From Gardnerella swidsinskii (GTDB taxonomy: Bacteria; Actinomycetota; Actinomycetes; Actinomycetales; Bifidobacteriaceae), in the NCBI RefSeq assembly GCF_003397705.1, contig NZ_QJVB01000001.1, forward strand, positions 124,001-188,000: 64,000 bases of DNA. Direction: 5' to 3'. The position numbers and the translations under genes were made by a program. Positions 9,160-17,984 of the stretch are shown in pieces (position 1 is the stretch's first letter; each line of letters starts with the position of its first letter). The notes beneath the pieces were generated by a model. It saw nothing but the letters and a program-made list of their open reading frames with translations, ran no database searches and was not told where the DNA came from.

Positions 9160-11754
9160 ATGGAACAAAAGTTTACAACCTTAGCGCAAGACGCATTAAG
9201 TGATGCTGTGCAAAGTGCAGCGGCTGCTGGCAATGCGCAAGTAGATACGTTACATTTGGCAGATGCTTTACTTCGTCAAGAGCAGGGCGTCGTTCGCGCG
9301 CTTATTGCGCAAACGGGGGCAGATGCGCAACAAATCGGTGCTGAAATTCGCAACGCATTAGTGGCATTGCCTTCATCTACTGGCTCAACTACAACTAAGC
9401 CAGATGCAAGTCGTCAGCTTTTGGCTGCGCTAAGCCAGGCAGAAAAAGAGATGCACGCAATGGGAGACGAATACGTTTCTACGGAGCACATGCTTATTGG
9501 CATAGTTGCAAGCGCGCCGAATGCTGTTGCGGATATTTTCAAAAAGCACAACGTTTCCGCAGACGCGTTGCGAAAAGCTGTGCCAACTGTACGCGGTGGC
9601 GCAAAAGTGACAAGTCCGGATGCTGAAGGTAACTACAAAGCGCTTGAAAAGTATTCTGTTGATATGACTGCGCGCGCTCGTGAGGGAAAGCTTGATCCAG
9701 TAATTGGACGCGATCAGGAGATTCGCCGCGTGATTCAGATTCTTTCTCGCCGCACGAAGAATAATCCTGTGCTAATTGGCGAGCCGGGCGTTGGTAAAAC
9801 GGCAGTTGTAGAAGGATTAGCTCAGCGAATCGTTGCAGGGGATGTGCCTATGACTTTGCAAAACAAGCGTCTTATCAGTCTTGACTTGGCTTCGATGGTT
9901 GCAGGTTCGAAGTATCGCGGCGAGTTTGAGGAACGCTTGAAGGCAGTGTTGAAGGAAATTCAACAATCAGACGGTCAAATTATTACGTTTATTGACGAAA
10001 TTCACACTGTTGTTGGCGCGGGATCTGCAGAAGGTTCAATGGATGCTGGCAATATGCTTAAGCCAATGCTTGCGCGCGGTGAGCTGCGCTTGGTTGGCGC
10101 GACTACGCTTAACGAGTATCGTGAGCATATTGAAAAGGATTCTGCGCTTGAACGCAGATTCCAGCAAGTGTTTGTTGGCGAGCCGTCTGTTGAAGATACT
10201 GTGACGATTTTGCGCGGACTTAAGCAACGTTACGAAGCACACCACAAGGTGACGATTAGTGACGATGCAATCGTAGCTGCAGCAACGCTTTCAAACCGCT
10301 ATATTACCGGTCGTCAGCTTCCAGATAAGGCGATTGATTTGGTGGATGAAGCGGCAGCTCACTTGCGTATGGAGCTTGATTCTCAGCCAGAAGAAATCGA
10401 CGAATTGCAGCGCAAAGTTACGCGTCTTGAAATGGAGGAAATGCAATTAAAGAAAGCGGAAGATGCTGCTGCTAAAGAACGCTTAGAAAAGTTGCAAGAA
10501 GAATTAGCTAACTCGCGTGAAAAGCTTACTGGATTGAAAGCGCGTTGGGATGCTGAAAAGGCTGGTCATAACAAGGTTGGTGATTTGCGAGCGCAACTCG
10601 ACGCTAAGCGCGTAGAAGCCGACAAATTCACGCGTGAAGGCAATTTGGAACAAGCAAGCCGTATTTTGTATGGCGAAATTCCAAGCATTCAAAAAGCTTT
10701 GGAAGAAGCGGAGTCCGAGGCTGCTAATGCTAAGAGTGAAGCGAAAGAGCCGATGGTTCCAGACCAGGTTGATGCTGATTCTATTGCAGGAGTCGTTAGC
10801 GAATGGACGGGCATTCCTGTTGGTCGCTTGATGCAAGGCGAAAATGAGAAGCTGCTCAACATGGAAAAGGAGCTTTCTAAGCGTGTGGTTGGTCAAAGTG
10901 AAGCAATTCAGGCTATAGCGGATGCTGTGCGCAGAAGCCGCGCTGGAATTGCAGACCCTAATCGCCCAACTGGTTCCTTCTTGTTCTTGGGTCCTACTGG
11001 CGTTGGTAAGACGGAGCTTGCGAAGGCTCTTGCTGACTTTTTGTTTGACGACGAGCGTGCAATGGTTCGCATTGATATGAGCGAGTACATGGAAAAGGCT
11101 TCCGTTTCGCGTCTAATCGGTGCTGCTCCTGGTTACATTGGCTACGAGGAAGGCGGCCAACTTACTGAAGCCGTGCGTAGGCGCCCGTATTCTGTAGTGC
11201 TTTTTGACGAAGTTGAGAAGGCACATCCAGAAGTATTCGACGTTTTGTTGCAGGTTTTGGACGATGGTCGTTTGACTGACGGACAAGGTAGAACGGTTGA
11301 TTTTACGAATACGATTTTGATTATGACATCAAACTTGGGTTCGCAATTCCTTGTGCAAGAAGGCTTGGACGATGCTGCTAAGCGCAAGGCTGTTATGAAC
11401 GCTGTTCACGCTGAGTTTAAGCCAGAGTTCATCAACCGTTTGGATGAACTTGTTATGTTCCATCCGTTGAGCCGCGAAGAGCTTGGCGGAATTGTGGATA
11501 TTCAAGTTCGTCAAGTGGCTGCGCGCTTGAGCGACCGCCGTATTAGCTTGGATGTGAGTGACTCTGCTCGCGCTTGGCTTGCGGAGCATGGCTACGATCC
11601 AGTTTATGGTGCTCGTCCGTTACGCAGATTGGTTCAAACAGAAATTGGCGACCAGCTTGCGCGGTTGCTGCTTTCTGGAAAGATGCATGATGGCGCTCGT
11701 GTAGTTGCGGATTGTGAGAATACTAGCGACCATGTGATTCTAAAGATTGCGTAG
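9160..11754 (+). CDS. clpB: ATP-dependent disaggregase ClpB
   Basis: The Hsp100 disaggregase works with DnaK to dissolve aggregated proteins in the cytoplasm. The layout is canonical over 864 aa: a double ClpN domain (about 1-145), NBD1 with Walker [14 protein letters not shown] (about 205), the coiled middle domain (about 410-525), NBD2 with [14 protein letters not shown] (about 610), and a C-terminal domain. It starts at an ATG with a GAGGT site 7 nt upstream. Regulation is visible as a perfect HspR operator at 8947-8967. A terminator follows at 11789. Confidence 0.97.
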   Translation: MEQKFTTLAQDALSDAVQSAAAAGNAQVDTLHLADALLRQEQGVVRALIAQTGADAQQIGAEIRNALVALPSSTGSTTTKPDASRQLLAALSQAEKEMHAMGDEYVSTEHMLIGIVASAPNAVADIFKKHNVSADALRKAVPTVRGGAKVTSPDAEGNYKALEKYSVDMTARAREGKLDPVIGRDQEIRRVIQILSRRTKNNPVLIGEPGVGKTAVVEGLAQRIVAGDVPMTLQNKRLISLDLASMVAGSKYRGEFEERLKAVLKEIQQSDGQIITFIDEIHTVVGAGSAEGSMDAGNMLKPMLARGELRLVGATTLNEYREHIEKDSALERRFQQVFVGEPSVEDTVTILRGLKQRYEAHHKVTISDDAIVAAATLSNRYITGRQLPDKAIDLVDEAAAHLRMELDSQPEEIDELQRKVTRLEMEEMQLKKAEDAAAKERLEKLQEELANSREKLTGLKARWDAEKAGHNKVGDLRAQLDAKRVEADKFTREGNLEQASRILYGEIPSIQKALEEAESEAANAKSEAKEPMVPDQVDADSIAGVVSEWTGIPVGRLMQGENEKLLNMEKELSKRVVGQSEAIQAIADAVRRSRAGIADPNRPTGSFLFLGPTGVGKTELAKALADFLFDDERAMVRIDMSEYMEKASVSRLIGAAPGYIGYEEGGQLTEAVRRRPYSVVLFDEVEKAHPEVFDVLLQVLDDGRLTDGQGRTVDFTNTILIMTSNLGSQFLVQEGLDDAAKRKAVMNAVHAEFKPEFINRLDELVMFHPLSREELGGIVDIQVRQVAARLSDRRISLDVSDSARAWLAEHGYDPVYGARPLRRLVQTEIGDQLARLLLSGKMHDGARVVADCENTSDHVILKIA

Positions 11755-11788
11755 TGCCTGCATTCTTTAATGTAGTCAAATAAAACAA

Positions 11789-11836
11789 AGCGTGCTGTTT
11801 ATTGGATTATTCCCCAGTAGACAGCGCGCTATTTTT
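11789..11836 (+). terminator. Rho-independent terminator of clpB
   Basis: Stem AGCGTGCTGT / ACAGCGCGCT (one T-G pair) with a 22-nt loop, then ATTTTT. Confidence 0.75.
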
Positions 11837-11901
11837 GTATTAGATAATGCACGTGTCTAGTTATGTTTTAAAAGTCAACTCAATAGTGTTTAATAGAACG
11901 T

Positions 11902-13242
11902 ATGTTCGATAATATTGTGATGCTTGTTTTAATGGTGGTTGCTGTCGTAATAACCGCCATTGTTGTGCTGGCTATTGTTAAGCACAACTCTGGAATGCAA
12001 GGCGCTAATGGCGTAAGTCAACGCGAATTTAACGAATTGCGCTCGCAGTATGAACAAGCGCGCACTCAAGCGCAAGAAAATGGCAATCAGGCTATACGAT
12101 ATCGCACACAAGCAGAGCAGCTTGCTGAGCGATTGAAATTTGTTGAGTCTGAGTTGTTAAAAGCGCAGCAAGCAGAACAATTGCGAGTGAATCGCGAAGA
12201 ACAATTGCGTGCAGAGCGAGAAGAACGCGAACGGTTAAATCGTGAAAAAACTTTGAAAGAGCAAGGTAAAGTCTTGGAAGCGCTTGCTCCAGTAAAAGAC
12301 AATCTTGAAGCTCTGAAGAATAAAGTTTCGCAGATTGAAGAAGGACGTAAGCAAGAAATGGGTGTGCTGAGCACTCAGCTTAAAGGCTTAAGCGAGCAGC
12401 AAACAAGGCTTGACCGCGAAACAAGTTCGCTTTCTGCAGCATTGCGAAATAACAAGGTCCGCGGAGCTTGGGGCGAGGCTCAGCTAAAGAATATTGTGGA
12501 ATCCGCAGGCTTGCTTGAACATGTTGATTTTGATACGCAGGTTGTTGTAACTGGAGTAAATGGCGAACAGCAGAGGCCAGATATGGTTGTGCATCTGCCA
12601 GGAGGCAAAACAATTCCAGTTGATGCAAAAGTTCCATATGCGGATTATCAACGCGCTTGCGAAATACCAGATAATGCAAGTGACGAAGAATTAGCTAGAA
12701 GAAGTGAGCTTCTAAAAGCGCATGCTAAGGCTTTGCGAGAACACGTTAGAGTATTGGGAGCTAAAGCATATTGGCAGGCTTTTGAAACAGCACCAGATTT
12801 TGTAGTTGCATTTATTCCAAACGAAGCGTTGCTTCAGGCGGCTCTTGAAGCGGATCCAACGCTTATGGATGATGCTTTTGCGCAAAAAGTAGCACTCACT
12901 TCGCCAGTTACTTTGTGGGCTGTGCTTAAGTCTGTTGCGTACGCATGGCAGCAGCAAAGTCTCACAGATGATGCAAAAGAACTTTTCGATTTATCTCGAG
13001 AATTGTACGATCGCTTTGCAGTTCTTGGAGAAAATGCTTCAAAACTTGGCGTATCTTTGGCAAGAACAGTTGCAGCTTACAATAAGTTTGCTTCTTCGCT
13101 TGAGTCGCGAGTGTTGGTAACAGCGCGTAAACTTCAGAAGTTAGATCAAAGTAAAGTTATTGCTTCAATAGATCTTATAGATTCCGATAAAGCTGATGTT
13201 AAAGAGCTGAGCGCTCCGGAAGTATCAGTAGAAGATCGTTAA
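11902..13242 (+). CDS. rmuC: RmuC family DNA recombination protein
   Basis: A 446-aa protein with one N-terminal membrane helix (MLVLMVVAVVITAIVVLAIV), a long coiled coil (about residues 40-170) and the RmuC nuclease-like domain beginning NNKVRGAWGEAQLKNIVESAGL. That domain contains PDMVVHLPGGKTIPVDAKVPYADY, with the PD...DAK pattern of restriction-endonuclease folds. RmuC limits DNA inversions and rearrangements in E. coli; the details in actinobacteria are unknown. It may be co-transcribed with the next gene (57-bp gap). Confidence 0.9.
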   Translation: MFDNIVMLVLMVVAVVITAIVVLAIVKHNSGMQGANGVSQREFNELRSQYEQARTQAQENGNQAIRYRTQAEQLAERLKFVESELLKAQQAEQLRVNREEQLRAEREERERLNREKTLKEQGKVLEALAPVKDNLEALKNKVSQIEEGRKQEMGVLSTQLKGLSEQQTRLDRETSSLSAALRNNKVRGAWGEAQLKNIVESAGLLEHVDFDTQVVVTGVNGEQQRPDMVVHLPGGKTIPVDAKVPYADYQRACEIPDNASDEELARRSELLKAHAKALREHVRVLGAKAYWQAFETAPDFVVAFIPNEALLQAALEADPTLMDDAFAQKVALTSPVTLWAVLKSVAYAWQQQSLTDDAKELFDLSRELYDRFAVLGENASKLGVSLARTVAAYNKFASSLESRVLVTARKLQKLDQSKVIASIDLIDSDKADVKELSAPEVSVEDR

Positions 13243-13299
13243 GCATAAAAACATTAAAGCATCAAAAATTGAAGAACTCTAACGCTAAGGAGTGCAAAA

Positions 13300-14148
13300 A
13301 TGGCAGAATTACAAGAGGAACGCGCTGAGCTTAAACGCATGCTTTGTGCAGATATGATTGCGAAACCATTTAGTGAACTGTTTTCTGTTACATTTGCTCA
13401 GCGTGGCTCTAAGCTGGTTGGAGATGTTCTTTTTGACGCAATTGAGAAAGCTGGGTATTCGTTAGAACGCGATGTTGACGCTGTTGGCGCGTTAACTGCT
13501 GCTGCGGTGCCGATGGTTTTTGCGCTTATTCATGCTGCAGAACGTAAAGGAATTGCACTCGACGGCTTTGTTATGGATTTTGTTTTTCCTGCAACAAAAG
13601 GCCCGTCAGTTAAAGGCAAGCGAGTGCTGTTGCTTGACTCTTGGCTTTCTGAAAAATCGTATGTTCAAACTTCTTCGCTTGTGACTTTACGACACGGAAA
13701 TGAATTAAGTCTTGATTTTGGCATTGTTCATCAGCAAGGCGCGCAAATTCTTGCTATAGTTGCATTAATTGGTGGTGTTGACGCCGACGAACAAGGCACA
13801 AGGCATCTTCAATTAGTAAATCCAATAAGTGAGGAGAGTACTAAAATGGCATTTGTTCAAGCTTTCGATGAAGAAGAATTACGTGCAGATGCAGATCACG
13901 ACGATTGCTGCAACGACAATTGCTGTGGCGGTCATTGCGAGGTTAAATGCACTGGCGATTGTAAGCATGACGGCTGCACTGAGCCATGCTGTGAAGATAA
14001 CTGCTGTGGCGGTCATTGCAAGGTAGAGTGCACTGGTGATTGTGCTCATGATGGTTGCACTGAGCCATGCTGCGAGGACAATTGCTGTGGCGGTCACTGC
14101 AAGTCAGGCTGCACAGGTGATTGCGCAACTGACGGCTGCCAAGACTAG
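13300..14148 (+). CDS. Phosphoribosyltransferase-like protein with a cysteine-rich repeat tail
   Basis: Residues 1 to about 190 look like a PyrE-type phosphoribosyltransferase (DAIEKAGYSLERDVDAVGAL, AVPMVFALIHAAERKG, then KRVLLLDSWLSEKS). The place where active enzymes carry the PRPP loop (VLVVDDVxTTG-like) reads VLLLDSWLSEKSYVQTSS, so the acidic pair and TTG are missing and catalysis is doubtful. Residues 203-282 are three repeats of 27, 27 and 26 aa with 8 cysteines each (CC..NCCGGHC...CTGDC..DGC). The 24 cysteines plus GGH and acidic residues suggest metal binding like a metallothionein or zinc store. It starts at an ATG with AAGGAG upstream. The function is unknown. Confidence 0.7.
   Translation: MAELQEERAELKRMLCADMIAKPFSELFSVTFAQRGSKLVGDVLFDAIEKAGYSLERDVDAVGALTAAAVPMVFALIHAAERKGIALDGFVMDFVFPATKGPSVKGKRVLLLDSWLSEKSYVQTSSLVTLRHGNELSLDFGIVHQQGAQILAIVALIGGVDADEQGTRHLQLVNPISEESTKMAFVQAFDEEELRADADHDDCCNDNCCGGHCEVKCTGDCKHDGCTEPCCEDNCCGGHCKVECTGDCAHDGCTEPCCEDNCCGGHCKSGCTGDCATDGCQD
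13906..14145 (+). repeat. 81-bp coding tandem repeat (cysteine-rich units)
   Basis: There are three head-to-tail units, 13906-13986, 13987-14067 and 14068-14145; the last is one codon shorter and ends the gene. Each unit encodes CC(N/E)DNCCGGHCxxxCTGDC and then xxDGC. Variation is mainly at the three residues before CTGDC. Confidence 0.95.
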
Positions 14149-14211
14149 TTGCAATTACTAGCTGCCAATACTAAGCGCAAATTAATACTTTAAGCGGAGC
14201 AAAACTCACAC

Positions 14212-15018
14212 ATGCACGAACCGAATCCAATTACTTTGGCTGCAAAAGCTTCCGATGAGCCAGAATTCCGACCTATAGGAGTTGGCCCGTGGGAAGAAGA
14301 GCATCCAGGTGAACCTCGCCCAGATAATCCAGAATCGCCAAATTATGATGCGCGATTTAGCACTGAATTACTAGACGAAGGCGACCAGCGTAACGTTTTA
14401 GACCGTTACCGGTACTGGAAAGTAGAGACCATAAAAGCGGATCTCGATTCTAAGGGCCGTCATGAGTTTGAAGTAGCTGTAGAAAATTGGACTCACGATT
14501 TCAACATAGGCTCTATGGTTCGCACTGCAAACGCATTTACTGCTAAAAAAGTGTATATCGTAGGGCCTCATAAATGGAATCGTAAAGGCTCGTTAATGAC
14601 TGAGCTTTACCAATACGTTGAGTGCTGCCCAACTATTGAAACTCTAGTAACTAATTGGCGCGAAAATATGCTTAAAGAAGCAGAAGAAGCGCATCAATTT
14701 TTGCTTAAAGCACAAGCAGAAGGCAATAAAGAAGCCGAAAAAATCGCAAATATTAAGGAACAAGACGCTAAAAACGCTCGCGTTATAGCGCTCGATATTA
14801 TTCCAGGTGCTGTTGCTATGGAAAACTACAAGTTCCCTAAACGTTGTCTTATGCTTTTTGGTGCAGAAGGTCCAGGTCTTTCTAAAAAAGCACTAGAGAT
14901 GGCGGATGACGTTGTTTATATTTCGCAATTCGGCTCTGTTCGCTCACTAAATGCAGGAGCTGCTGCAGCTGTTTCTATGCACGCGTGGATTGCTCAGCAT
15001 GCAGTACCAAATTGCTGA
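14212..15018 (+). CDS. TrmH/SpoU family RNA 2'-O-methyltransferase
   Basis: A 268-aa SPOUT methyltransferase with the three family motifs: HDFNIGSMVRTANAF (motif 1, the Asn-Arg pair), KRCLMLFGAEGPGLS (motif 2, SAM-binding knot) and FGSVRSLNAGAAAAVSM (motif 3). It methylates a ribose 2'-OH in tRNA or rRNA; the target is unknown. The insert of about 45 residues between motifs 1 and 2, rich in Lys, Glu and Ala (LLKAQAEGNKEAEKI), is unusual. The ATG lies 63 bp after the preceding gene. Confidence 0.9.
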   Translation: MHEPNPITLAAKASDEPEFRPIGVGPWEEEHPGEPRPDNPESPNYDARFSTELLDEGDQRNVLDRYRYWKVETIKADLDSKGRHEFEVAVENWTHDFNIGSMVRTANAFTAKKVYIVGPHKWNRKGSLMTELYQYVECCPTIETLVTNWRENMLKEAEEAHQFLLKAQAEGNKEAEKIANIKEQDAKNARVIALDIIPGAVAMENYKFPKRCLMLFGAEGPGLSKKALEMADDVVYISQFGSVRSLNAGAAAAVSMHAWIAQHAVPNC

Positions 15019-15163
15019 ATCTTAATAAAATATTAATTAGAATTTCGGTAGCAGAATTTTGTCAGCAGAATCTCATCAGCAATATTAGTTAAAACGTAGC
15101 AGCTTGTACTTATAAACGCTTACATTTAATGTGTATTTTTTTTATTTGTGATATTGTTAATTT

Positions 15164-16156
15164 ATGTTAGAATTTCAACATATTACAAAGCGTTTCGGCG
15201 CAAAAACAGTGCTTAACGACGTTTCTTTCGTCGCCGAAGACGGTAAAGTCACGGGCTTTTTAGGTCCTAATGGCGCTGGTAAATCTACCACCATGCGTTG
15301 CGCGTTAAATCTTATTCACGCCAATAGTGGCACTTCTCTTATTGACGGAAAACCTTACGCAAAAATCACATCCCCAATGACGGAAGTTGGCGCGGTTCTT
15401 GATGCAAAGTCTGCTCACAGAGGTCGAACGGCTTACAATCACCTGTATTCATTGGCTTTAACTCACGGAATATCAAAGAAACGTGTCGATGAAGTCATTG
15501 ATATTACTGGTTTGACTAGTGTAAAAAATCGCAAGGCAGGTTCATTCTCGCTTGGCATGGGTCAGCGTCTTTCCATTGCTGCGGCTCTTTTAGCAGATCC
15601 GCACAATCTCATACTTGACGAACCGGTTAACGGCTTGGATCCGGAAGGTGTTAAGTGGGTTCGCGAATTATGCAAGTATTATGCAAGCGAAGGCCGTGCA
15701 ATTTTACTTAGTTCCCACTTAATGAGCGAAGTTGCTCTTACTGCAGATAATCTTGTGATTATTGCGCACGGAGAAATTTTGGAGCGCACAACAGTACAAG
15801 ATTTTGTTAATGCACATTCTCAGCACGCTGTGCGACTTGTAACTCCAGAAGGTGAAAAACTAAAGCAAGTGCTTACACAAAATCATCCCGAATGCAAGAT
15901 TTTGCCTGATAAGCGCACGCCTCAAGACGCTCAAGAAGGCGAACTTTTTAAGGTAACAGGTTGCGAGCTCAACCAGATTGCGCGCGAAATTGCGGATAAT
16001 CAGATTTTGGTATATCAGCTGAATCAAGAGCATGCTTCGCTTGAGGAAGCATATTTGGCTCTTACGCACGGTCAAGAGCAGTACGTAACAAAAGCATTGC
16101 CAAATACTACTGCTGCGACTGGAACGCAATATGTAGATGGAAGGAGCGCAAAATGA
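15164..16156 (+). CDS. ABC transporter ATP-binding protein
   Basis: A 330-aa ATPase of the drug/bacitracin-export type: Walker A GPNGAGKSTT (residues 37-46), signature FSLGMGQRLSIAAAL, Walker B NLILDEPVNGLDPEG and a switch histidine in LLSSHLM, with a 110-residue C-terminal extension. The start ATG has no ribosome binding site, and a TATTGT box lies just upstream, so a leaderless transcript is possible. The stop overlaps the permease gene by 4 nt (ATGA), so translation is coupled. A decayed paralogue lies at 17335-17847. Confidence 0.93.
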   Translation: MLEFQHITKRFGAKTVLNDVSFVAEDGKVTGFLGPNGAGKSTTMRCALNLIHANSGTSLIDGKPYAKITSPMTEVGAVLDAKSAHRGRTAYNHLYSLALTHGISKKRVDEVIDITGLTSVKNRKAGSFSLGMGQRLSIAAALLADPHNLILDEPVNGLDPEGVKWVRELCKYYASEGRAILLSSHLMSEVALTADNLVIIAHGEILERTTVQDFVNAHSQHAVRLVTPEGEKLKQVLTQNHPECKILPDKRTPQDAQEGELFKVTGCELNQIAREIADNQILVYQLNQEHASLEEAYLALTHGQEQYVTKALPNTTAATGTQYVDGRSAK

Positions 16157-17127
16157 GTGGGCAAATTGAACAAGCTGTTGAATATCCGGCGAGCAATTCT
16201 TACAAAACAGGCCGCAGCATGAACGCTCAGCACTTACGCCTTACATTTATGCACACGCTTAAATCTGAAATTGTTAAGCTGCGCGGACTTGCGTCTACGT
16301 GGTGGTGCATGGCATTAACAATTGTTTTGCCAGTAATTTTTAGTTTTATTATCGCGCTTGTGCAGAAAGCAATGTCTAAAGTTGACGTTCATAACAATGG
16401 TGCAGCTGGTAGCAAATCAAGTGCTGCGATTACCGTTGGGCCGAGCGATAAAAGTGATCTTATTGCATCTCAAGAAGGCATTTTCCGCTTAGTTATTAGC
16501 TTTGCTTCTATATCTTTGATTGTTTTGGCGATTTTTGCAGTGCTTGCTGTAACCGCGGAGCATTCTACAACTTCGATTCAGGCTTCTCTTACTGCTGTAC
16601 CTCGAAGGGGTATGTTCTTTACGGCTAAATTTGTTGCGGTTGCAATCTACGTTTTTGTAGCCCAACTTATTGCAATGACAGTTTCGCTAGCTGCTGCAGA
16701 ATTAGCTTTTATGGGAGATAACATTTCCGGATTATCGGGAAGCAACGTGTGGAAATTGCCGCTTACTCTGTTCCTTGGCTCTCCTGCAATTATGGTTGTT
16801 GTGTCAGCAATGGCGTACGGTTTTGGCATGATTTGCAAGTCAACTGCTGGCGGAATTATGTGCGTTATTGGAGCCGTGGTGATTCTGCAGACCATTGTTA
16901 GCATTATTATGCTTGCAAGCAATTTTGCGAAGTGGACTTCAATACTTATTCAGATTTTGCCAGGCAGTGCTGTAAGCCAATTCTTAGAAGCCTCCGCTAA
17001 TTCTGGGCTGCAACTTCCACCAAACGCATATGTTTTTACATGGTGGCAGTCCGGTTTAGTGGTTCTTGCTTGGGCTGTAATCATGTACGCAATTGGCTAC
17101 GTTATTGAAAAGCATCGCGATATTTAA
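16153..17127 (+). CDS. ABC transporter permease (ABC-2 type)
   Basis: A 324-aa membrane protein with a hydrophilic N-terminus of about 35 aa and about six membrane segments (for example WWCMALTIVLPVIFSFIIAL and ISLIVLAIFAVLAVTAEHST). The sequence AVTAEHSTTSIQASLTAVP after helix 2 is typical of ABC-2 exporters paired with BcrA-like ATPases. The ATG overlaps the ATPase stop and has a GGAG site. The substrate is unknown; lipid, peptide or antibiotic export are the usual options. Confidence 0.88.
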   Translation: MSGQIEQAVEYPASNSYKTGRSMNAQHLRLTFMHTLKSEIVKLRGLASTWWCMALTIVLPVIFSFIIALVQKAMSKVDVHNNGAAGSKSSAAITVGPSDKSDLIASQEGIFRLVISFASISLIVLAIFAVLAVTAEHSTTSIQASLTAVPRRGMFFTAKFVAVAIYVFVAQLIAMTVSLAAAELAFMGDNISGLSGSNVWKLPLTLFLGSPAIMVVVSAMAYGFGMICKSTAGGIMCVIGAVVILQTIVSIIMLASNFAKWTSILIQILPGSAVSQFLEASANSGLQLPPNAYVFTWWQSGLVVLAWAVIMYAIGYVIEKHRDI

Positions 17128-17151
17128 ACATAGTAAGTATAAATAAAAAAT

Positions 17152-17199
17152 AAGCCCCGTTCGATTGCAATCATTACTGAGCAAACGAGCGGGGTTTAT
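17152..17199 (+). terminator. Terminator of the ABC transporter operon
   Basis: Stem AAGCCCCG..CG / CG..CGGGGTTT closing a loop of about 22 nt, followed by ATTTGTTG. Confidence 0.7.
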
Positions 17200-17208
17200 T
17201 TGTTGCAA

Positions 17209-17338
17209 CTATTTGCTGATACTAGTTTTAATTCTTTTTGCTAGAAGTAAAGCACCCACTGCAAATAGCACAACGGCTCAAGCAACCATAGCAATAATAG
17301 ATGGCACTAATTCTGGCACTAAGCTCATTGTGCATTTT
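17209..17338 (-). pseudogene. Remnant of a small membrane protein gene (in-frame stop)
   Basis: It starts with an ATG overlapping the stop of the upstream remnant (ATGA). It reads MSLVPELVPSIIAMVA, an in-frame TGA, then AVVLFAVGALLLAKRIKTS, a stop-interrupted membrane segment with a basic end. It was probably the second gene of the decayed ABC operon. Confidence 0.5.
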
Positions 17339-17847
17339 CTTGAGAATCCTGATCATCTTGTTTCTTTTTAGCAAATTGAGGATGAGCATACTCTGGTCCA
17401 ATATATGAAGTATCAGGCAATGGTAGCTCGGTAGTAGGCTTAGTATGTTGTGGTTGCGCATGCCGGTTGATATTTCTTTGATTTTCATATTTTGCATAGA
17501 GCTGATTCCGGCAATATCCATAATCTCTGATACGCGACTTTTTGGAATTTTACAATATTTTGCAACGAATGTGAGCTTTTTATAGAACTAGTATTTCTAT
17601 AATTAGCTTTTAAATCTAATACTTTGCCGACTGTTTTTATTGGGGAATTAAGCTTTTTGTATGGGACGCCGTCGAATAATACTTCACCTTCATTGGCTTT
17701 TATGAGTCCCAATGCGCAATATAGCGCAGTTGATTGAACCGTTAGGGCCAACAAATCCCGTAACTTTGCTATCTTCTGCTACAAAAGAAATATTATTGAG
17801 TACTTGCTGTTTTTATAGTACTTGGATATATTTTGTATCTCTAACAT
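17335..17847 (-). pseudogene. Decayed ABC transporter ATP-binding gene
   Basis: Reading from an ATG at 17847, the start MLEIQNISKYYK and later VAEDSKVTGFVGPNG match the intact ATPase at 15164. The Walker A lysine region is lost through a small deletion, and the frame changes there. The next frame gives ALGLIKANEGEVLFDGVPYK and then KTVGKVLDLKANY, and a further shift gives SRVSEIMDIAGISSMQN. The signature and Walker B regions are missing. The end is PTTELPLPDTSYIGPEYAH and then QENAQ. It is a pseudogene with at least two frame disruptions and a large internal deletion. Confidence 0.82.
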
Positions 17848-17892
17848 AACTAAATCCTACTGCGAAAAATGTAATAGAAACCCTATTTGTGT

Positions 17893-17948
17893 AAAAAATT
17901 AAGGACTTTATCTTGTAACTGGCTACAAGATAAAGTCCTTAATTTTTT
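17893..17948 (-). terminator. Strong terminator of the vaginolysin gene
   Basis: A perfect 25-bp inverted repeat (17893-17917 and 17924-17948) with a 6-nt loop ACTGGC. The arms end in six A or T residues, so it can work in both directions. It lies 36 bp beyond the cytolysin stop. Confidence 0.92.
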
Positions 17949-17984
17949 CAGTTTTATTTATTTATGCTCAATTGCAATATGAGT

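Noticed and set aside
17485..17754. An intact 89-aa gene on the minus strand
   Set aside because: It is one frame of the broken ATPase; its start lies inside the lost Walker A and the frame leaves the ATPase pattern halfway.
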